64,000 nt of DNA from Himantopus leucocephalus. Taxonomy: Eukaryota; Chordata; Aves; Charadriiformes; Recurvirostridae. Of this stretch, positions 57,701 through 64,000 are shown in pieces (position 1 is the first letter of the stretch; every line of letters begins with the position of its first letter). The notes beneath the pieces are model-generated. The model made no database searches. It was not told the DNA's origin and saw nothing but the letters and a program-made list of their open reading frames with translations. The stretch spans positions 12,518,211 to 12,582,210 of the forward strand of contig RSEF01000004.1 in NCBI GenBank assembly GCA_003993805.1. The letters run 5' to 3'. The position numbers and the translations under genes are program-made.

Positions 57701-58254
57701 ATGATCTTCAAAACATCAAGCACTGTCATGGATGCCTGAAGACAGAATGGTATCTTCATAAAAATGCAAATTATTCCAATTATAATAGCAATCAGAGTCA
57801 AGGAGAGCAAGGGATTTCTCAATTATAGCTCTTGTGTGGCACTCAAGATTCCCACAGAGGCACAGCAGAGGAAAACACAACAATTTCAATAATACTGATG
57901 TCCATTCCCTTCATAATTCCTAATGGCATGAATATTATTTAAAGACCTTGGAATGAATAGACCTCATACAAAAGTATCATAAGTTGCAAGTGAAGCTTTT
58001 GATTAGAGCTCATATAACTGTATGGCCATATATTTTTCACCAAAATTTTACAAATCAGATGCAGATGCTGAAAATTATCACAACCATTGCATGACACCTA
58101 GGTCCCAACCTTGATTACTCATGTAATAGTAGGTAAAGATCACAATATTTCAAGACATACAAAATAACAGGCCAAACATCCCTCAGTTTCTACTCTTTGG
58201 ACAAGCAATCCAGAGCTGTTATAATTAAAGCTAATAATAATTAGTTACCTCAAT
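54767..58254. other. Non-coding DNA, no gene recognised
   Basis: A 126-codon minus frame at 54971-55351 and a 92-codon minus frame at 55840-56118 show no domain. TTATCATGGTCA occurs twice near 54940-54966. Otherwise AT-rich unique DNA. Confidence 0.5.
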
Positions 58255-58450
58255 CTAAATACCCCATCTCATCTCTGGATCTCAAAGCACTCCACAAGAG
58301 AAATCCCAGTTTTACAAATAAGGAAATAGAGACACAGTGAAGGAACGGATTTCTTTACTGACATTTAGTGTGCTAGAACAAGGACCTAGACCCACATTTC
58401 CCACCTCCTAGTTTGATGTGCTGTTCCTGGTCACCTGAGTTTCCTTCGAG
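58255..58450 (-). mobile_element. MIR-like SINE relic
   Basis: The order of blocks is 'tctggatctcaaagcactccacaa', 'cccagttttacaaataaggaaat', 'agagacacagtgaaggaac', then 'aaggacctagacccaca...cctcctagt'. It follows the inverted amniote MIR/CORE-SINE pattern (ttttacagatgaggaaactgag, then a gcacagagaggt block, then aacccag). It is heavily diverged, as expected for an element predating bird radiation. The strand is assigned from the MIR convention. Confidence 0.6.
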
Positions 58451-61400
58451 TTTGATCCAATCTAGATTGTAGACAACACTGAAGCAGCATCAAGATGACT
58501 GTAATTTATATGTCCGCCTTAATTTAGACAGGGTGCATCACCTCTAAGCAGCTTAATCCAGGGTCTACGAATCATTCAGATGAAAAATAGCTGGACTTAT
58601 TTTGTGCATACCCCACTCCAACATACATACAACTACTAGCAGCTTTAGTCCACCTATCAATGCAATTTCTTGGACGAAACCCAAAATATTCTAGCTAAGC
58701 AAATGATAGGCTCTAAGGTTTTTTGGATGCTGTTTACAAAGACAGCATCTGTTTAGTGCAGAACCTATCTGTAAACTCTTTTTTTTGTTCACTTACAGAC
58801 TTTGGGGAATTTCTAATATTTGAGAAAAATAAAGTAATATTTCTGCTAGCATGGTTTCCTCTCTCTCACACTTCAAGGTACACAAGTAGCAGTTATTAAG
58901 GTCAAGAGGTTGGCAGAAGTGACCTATCAACTAAAAAAAGTTCAGCTATAACTACAGGCAGCAGAATTTAGTTTTCAAAAGCACTGCATGTTTATAAGAG
59001 ATTTCTCTGTATTTTGAAGATAAGTCTTTATATCCAAAGGCCAGCCATGCTGGTTTGGAACTGTTGCAGAATTAGTAATTGTGCAGCAGCAGCAGGAAAT
59101 ACTGACTACACATTTAACAGATTAAAAACACTATGATAGCTGCTTACACTTTTAATACACCATCATTCAAAGTTCTTTCCTCCACGTAACCTGGGGACTG
59201 CAGCCTCACTCTAGTCTCTGTAGTTAAAGACTGGACATGCCACAAAGTCCTGTGAGTTGCCAAGAAAGAAACAAGGTGTCTGTGTACATGTGCTGCGGTG
59301 GCTGGCTGGCAGGGAAGACCTGTGTCATACCCCAAGATAACAGGCATTTCCTGGAAAACCACCAGCCAGGGTGATTGTTGCAGCAACAGCTTTCCCCTTT
59401 TTCCCTGCCTACATTACCCTCCTTTTTTGAGTGCTTGTAAACTGCTGTGAGGCACAGTTTCCTATCAGGACACATCAGCGTCGATGGACATCAGGAACTT
59501 TCTGTTACTGGCACCTCATTATAAGTAGCTGAGCCCTGTGATCCAGCTGATCTCATGGTGAGTTCAACGGCTGGTCTGGTGGACTCTTTGCTTTGTACAG
59601 GAAGCCCATACTATCTGCATTTAAGTTTCATGTCTTACAAACACTGCGTTGGTTTTCAAAGAAATGAAGTCCATCTATTGGACAGAAAACAGCATTCCTA
59701 GAAAGTATAGTTATAGGTCAGTCTGCGAGAAGAACAGCTAACATTCGGGGTCTAAATGTTAATATTGTTAAAGTTGCAGTAAGTAAACTGCGGGATTTCG
59801 ATGCAGCTTGCACGAAAGCTATGTGAATTGCTATATGGGTTTTTGTTAAATTCAGAACATCGTGTTCCTCACAGTCAGCCCATACCCCACATCTGCAGGG
59901 CAGCAAGAAGAGCAAAACTCATACTATACAAGCAGAAAGGGAAAGGGAGGAAAGATGGTCTTGTTAAAAAGGGCAGGGCCTATTTTTGCCTTTCAGAGGA
60001 AACAAAAACATTGACTGCATTTTGGAAGACATAATGGGGACCAGGGAAAAGGAATTAATCCTGCACAGTGTCCCCAAACACTTATTCCACTTTTTTTTTT
60101 ATTTTTTATTTCTGCAATGTATTTCCGAGTTTTGGCAGAAGGTCAAGGCATTTGGGTCATAAATCAGGGTATTTTATTGCTGCATCTTTCTCAGACTTAT
60201 CTGTCCATTTGCTCCCAACTCTTGCACTCTTTTCTACAAATCTCTACAATAAATATTTCCCTTGGTCCTCTTATTGGGACTCTTCCAGTCCACTAGAACT
60301 TCAGTCTTTTGTACTCAAAAAGAAAGATGTTTAACAGTGAGGGACTGAGAAAAACAATTCACACAGGTTTCTTTATATCCTCAATAACTCTGAGGTCTCT
60401 TAACCAACTTCCATGTGACTTTTCCATTACTTCTTTGTTCTATGGAACATCACACAGGTTGTTGATGTATATGAGTTACTGGATGCTTAGAGACAAGAGA
60501 GCTGACATTGGTAGTATTTGTGGGTTTTTTTTCCCCATAGGACTAGAATTTCAACCACCAAAAGGTGGAAAAGAGTGGACTGGAAATGGTAAGGTAAGGA
60601 CTAGTCATTTTTGAAACCAAAACAATCTATGGGAAAATAAGCTGATAATTTTAAACTGGATTTTTTTTTAAACCATTTTCTTATAACTAGAATGGTATAG
60701 GTGTTTATTTGTAATCCTGATTTCCCTAGTTTCAAAACAAGTTTTCTGTTAAAAGAGGTATTGTGGAGTAGTGACTGAGGAGGTTCATGAAGAGTCTGTG
60801 TATGACAAAAATGGAAAGGAATAAGTTGCACCTATGACTAGACACAGCATTCACAGATATCTTGTACTTGGATTTGAATTTGAATTACACTGAAGACAAT
60901 ATTTTTATGATTTATATGCATCTATATGAATGTACATGAAGTTATGTTTTAAAAATATAACTAAAGAAAAACTTTTTTTTTCCTTTTCTTCCAGGAGAAA
61001 TTTCAGTAAAGGGCATCTTTTTATAACTGGGTGAGTCTTATGTTTCTTTTCATTTGCTATGCACAGCTTTAAAAATGAGGAAAAATTCAGCAAATTTTTG
61101 CCAAAATTTGTCATACACAATTCTCAGACCGGTTCTACAGTTGGAAACATAAGCCAGTTTCCAGAATCCTGAATGATCCTGGCCAACATGGCCTTGAGCC
61201 TAATCTCTGTTCGTCAGTCTTTCTTTAGCCTGAAAAATTCATTAAACAAAAAAATAAGCAAAACTGAAAGAAAAAGACACAGCCTTTGAAAAGCTATAGC
61301 AAAGTAAGCTCAGGGAATATTGCAAGATACCCAATCCTCTGTCTGCAGTTTGAGATTTATGCCCATTTTCCCCTGCCATAGGTATGAGCATCTTACGCCC

Positions 61401-62110
61401 TGGGGGCTGCATGCGTGGCATGAAATTCACAATCTGCTTCCAACAAGAAATGCAGTCTGTTCACTACCATACAGACGGTACTAAAATCCTGTCCAGAAGT
61501 TTTCCTCACATTGTTAACGCTTACACTCCCCATTTTATGGCAGCATACCTTTTCCTTCCTGACATCCATTTTATTTGATTATCTATGAAATGATTTGTTT
61601 CACGAAGGCTGAACGTGGTGTCTGTGCAGTGCTTCACACAGTGTGCACAAGATGCATACATAGACAGTGACACCTAGGCACTTCTTTCATTACATACATA
61701 TTAGAATATATATTAGGGATGTACATAGACATGTGATAAGTATGTTCAGTCAGTAATGAAAGAAAAATTCTTAGGCATAAGGATAGAATAAATGTTAAGT
61801 ATTGGATGAAATTGAGAAAAAGAGAGGGCAAAGAATATCAGGGAGAAGATCTTTGCAGTGGTCCTTTGGGATTTGAAAAAGTACCTTAGGGTATAAGAAA
61901 GGGTATGTAACTGATAGATATTAATTATATAGAAGTATTTAAAACCTAGCTTGGCAAAAATAATCTAAAAATGTGTTACTGTCAGGTGTTCTATAGTGAG
62001 AACACTGCAAACATAATTTTCTGAGTCATACCTATGATCAGACCAGTTCCTTATATATGTAACAGGGAAAAATGGAGAAAGACCCCTTAAGTAAATGCAT
62101 CCAATATGTT
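58451..62110. other. Non-coding DNA, no gene recognised
   Basis: Overlapping short frames on both strands at 59144-59475 and 59718-60034 reflect a locally lower stop density and have no domain. A T-rich run lies at 60090-60110. No gene, RNA or repeat family recognised. Confidence 0.5.
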
Positions 62111-62200
62111 TCATAGAATCACAGAATTGTTAAGGTTGGAAGGGACCTTTAAGATCATCAAGTCCAACCATTAACTTAACGTGACAAAACCACTTCTAAG
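62111..62200 (-). mobile_element. CR1 LINE, 3'-terminal fragment
   Basis: It begins 'tcatagaatcacagaatt', then 'aaggttggaagggaccttt', 'atcatcaagtccaaccatt', and fades through 'aacttaacgtgacaaaaccac'. This is an inverted avian CR1 3' end about 90 bp long, 5'-truncated, closely similar to the copy at 17195. Confidence 0.92.
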
Positions 62201-62541
62201 CTTTGAAAGTTTGAGCTATTTTAAAACAGTACTCCTCATTATATAAATACAATATTTTAGCATTGAGAGATTCTAATGAGAAGGTTTATAACCTTTCTTT
62301 CCCCAGAATGTTGACAATATTTTTAGCTGACTATTACAGCAACAAAGATCCCTTTTAAGGATTGCACCAGTAAAATGCCACTAAAGAACATTTTTCCTCA
62401 TGATGAACATGTCCTCCGAGCATGTACAAGCATGAACAAGTCAACTGAAGAATAAATACACCAAGGTCATGATAATGTGCCCTGATAGCTCAACACCTAT
62501 TGAGCTACTGGCAACTGGGAACACAGAATGAGCCTTCACTG
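62201..62541. other. Short unique stretch between CR1 and gap
   Basis: No gene or repeat recognised. It separates two CR1 copies of opposite orientation. Confidence 0.5.
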
Positions 62542-62641
62542 NNNNNNNNNNNNNNNNNNNNNNNNNNNNNNNNNNNNNNNNNNNNNNNNNNNNNNNNNNN
62601 NNNNNNNNNNNNNNNNNNNNNNNNNNNNNNNNNNNNNNNNN
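62542..62641. other. Assembly gap (100 N) at a CR1
   Basis: One hundred placeholder bases. The right flank is CR1, so the missing sequence probably contains the 5' side of that insertion. Confidence 0.97.
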
Positions 62642-62717
62642 TGGAGATGTCCCTGCTCATTGCAGGGGGGGTTGGACTAGATGATCTTCGAACCCAAACT
62701 ATTCTATGATTCTACGA
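62642..62717 (+). mobile_element. CR1 LINE, 3'-terminal fragment
   Basis: It reads 'tggagatgtccctgctcattgcagg', then 'ggttggactagatgatctt', 'aacccaaactattctatgattctacga', the canonical plus-strand CR1 3' end with terminal 'attctatga' units. It is truncated by the gap on the 5' side. Confidence 0.95.
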
Positions 62718-64000
62718 ACAAAGACCTCATTCTTTCAAAATGGGTACTTCACCTGCATTTTACCAAAGTTTGAGAGAAATGCAATTTGGGAAACTGAAAA
62801 CTAGACAACTCAACATGTATTAATAATGCTACAGGACTATTTATATCTAACCTGAATGCTGCACTTCTACAGAAATTTATTTGAATTCAACTTACTGCAC
62901 TTAACATGTTTCTGTGAATTTGTAATGCACACATATAGATATAGACTCAAATAGCTACTTTGGAGCATTAAATGATACTGGCCATATAAAATGAATTTTC
63001 TTCTTTAAGACTTGTAGGAATTAGTAGGAGTTGTAGCCCTGAAAAGGACTACACAGGAGTTAGATTTTNTACTGTTATTAAATTTTGCTGACCAAAGCAA
63101 GCATTTTCCTACAGATCAGATTATGATCATTTATGTGTTTATGGGCCGACAAAACTCAGAAGTTAAACACTTCATTAAGTTACAGGGCAAGATTCTCACA
63201 GGATGAAATAACGTGGGTACATTAGTTTGCATCCATTTAGGTCAATTAGGTATCTGAGTCCCTGGCATCTACCTTCAGATCAGGGACTTAAAATGCCCCT
63301 ATTCAAACACCTTCAGACACTAAGCTTATTTCTATCACTCCAGCAAACCTTGCAGACTTGAGTGTAACTATTAGCTGTCTTTAAAATTAGCAATGAACCA
63401 AAAGTTATAAAAATAAATTTCATAGTTTAGAAATTTTTCAGCTAAAATCTGCCTCATAATTTCTCTTTTCTAAGATACAGTTTTCTACCTGGCAATCAGA
63501 TCCTGCTGGACTCTAGATTTTCTTTCAGAAGACTTTAGTTAAGTCATGACCTTCAACTCTTCTTGTCATTTGACTGCATTTTGGAAAGGGTATTGGAGTA
63601 ATGAAATAGAGATTGTCTTTCCCAGATGGCTTAGAAACAAGGTCTTGGGACTACTGATGTTAAGATGTGAAATGATTTCTTAGCATGAGCTGTCTAAAGC
63701 CCCTCTATGATTTGAACTGCTGAAAGATTAAGTCAAACTCACAGAGTCAAACATTCACTTGGGATTCTTGCGAGGCCTGTGAAACCGTGAAAGCATGACA
63801 ACTCCAAGAATATTGTGAAATCCTTTGCACCATGAAAATAATAAGAGTTTTGCTTTTGTGAGCCAGAACAATGACCGAAATATTTCAACTTGGTTTAACA
63901 GATATTTGCACTTAACTTTCAGGAGACTGTAGCCAAAACTACCATAAAAATATGTGCAAGGTTTGCCACTGGGGGCTAGGAAATGTAATTTGTACCTATT
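62718..64000. other. Non-coding DNA, no gene recognised
   Basis: A lone N at 63069 has no flanking duplication. No gene, RNA or recognisable repeat was seen to the window end. Confidence 0.5.

Overview
This is a gene-poor, AT-rich stretch of vertebrate nuclear DNA, almost certainly from a bird. The diagnostic marks are CR1 LINE 3' ends: the stereotyped 'ggttggaagggacct...agtccaacc' block with its 'attctatga' terminal repeats, in both orientations. Three of the four 100-N gaps touch such copies. Older amniote repeats are also present: a CR1-L-like fragment, a MIR-like SINE relic, and short palindromic 'attgacttcaatgg'-type elements. There is one probable solo LTR of an endogenous retrovirus. 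No bacterial-type gene, operon, tRNA, rRNA or CRISPR array was seen.

I could not recognise a protein-coding gene. The open frames are short, overlap on both strands, lack recognisable domains and often run through poly-T, gaps or repeats. The longest (172 codons at 25180-25698 + and 175 codons at 32433-32960 -) look like chance frames. One GC-richer patch at 52158-52435 on the minus strand is open and has exon-like borders, but its product is unrecognised. The window is best read as intergenic or deep intronic DNA.

Layout. 1-17194: unique DNA with a few microsatellites, a 15-bp minisatellite near 6.35 kb and old CR1/palindromic relics. 17195-22341: a minus-strand CR1 tail, an 'atcatact' repeat and a TG/TA microsatellite. 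22342-28526: a gap, then a small CpG-bearing patch and conserved-looking AT-rich DNA. 28527-29898: a cluster of three duplicated segments, each joined by a single N. 29899-37840: a striking 95-nt hairpin at 30232-30326. 37841-42525: a CR1 interrupted by a gap, an enhancer-like stretch near 39.6 kb, a duplication and an old CR1. 42526-50757: a palindromic element, a duplication, the solo LTR (47699-48147) and a palindrome cluster near 50.0 kb. 50758-64000: gap-adjacent CR1 tails, two more duplications, a MIR-like relic and otherwise plain unique DNA.

The clearest systematic signal concerns the assembly. Seven single-N junctions are flanked by near-identical direct repeats of 42-358 bp that differ by a few SNP-like changes. 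They look like overlapping contig ends or two haplotypes that were not merged, not biological tandem duplications. The most interesting biological candidates are the 95-nt hairpin, the solo LTR, and several clusters of dyad-symmetric, homeobox/SOX/AP-1-like motifs that could be conserved regulatory elements. No new biological system can be supported from the sequence alone.
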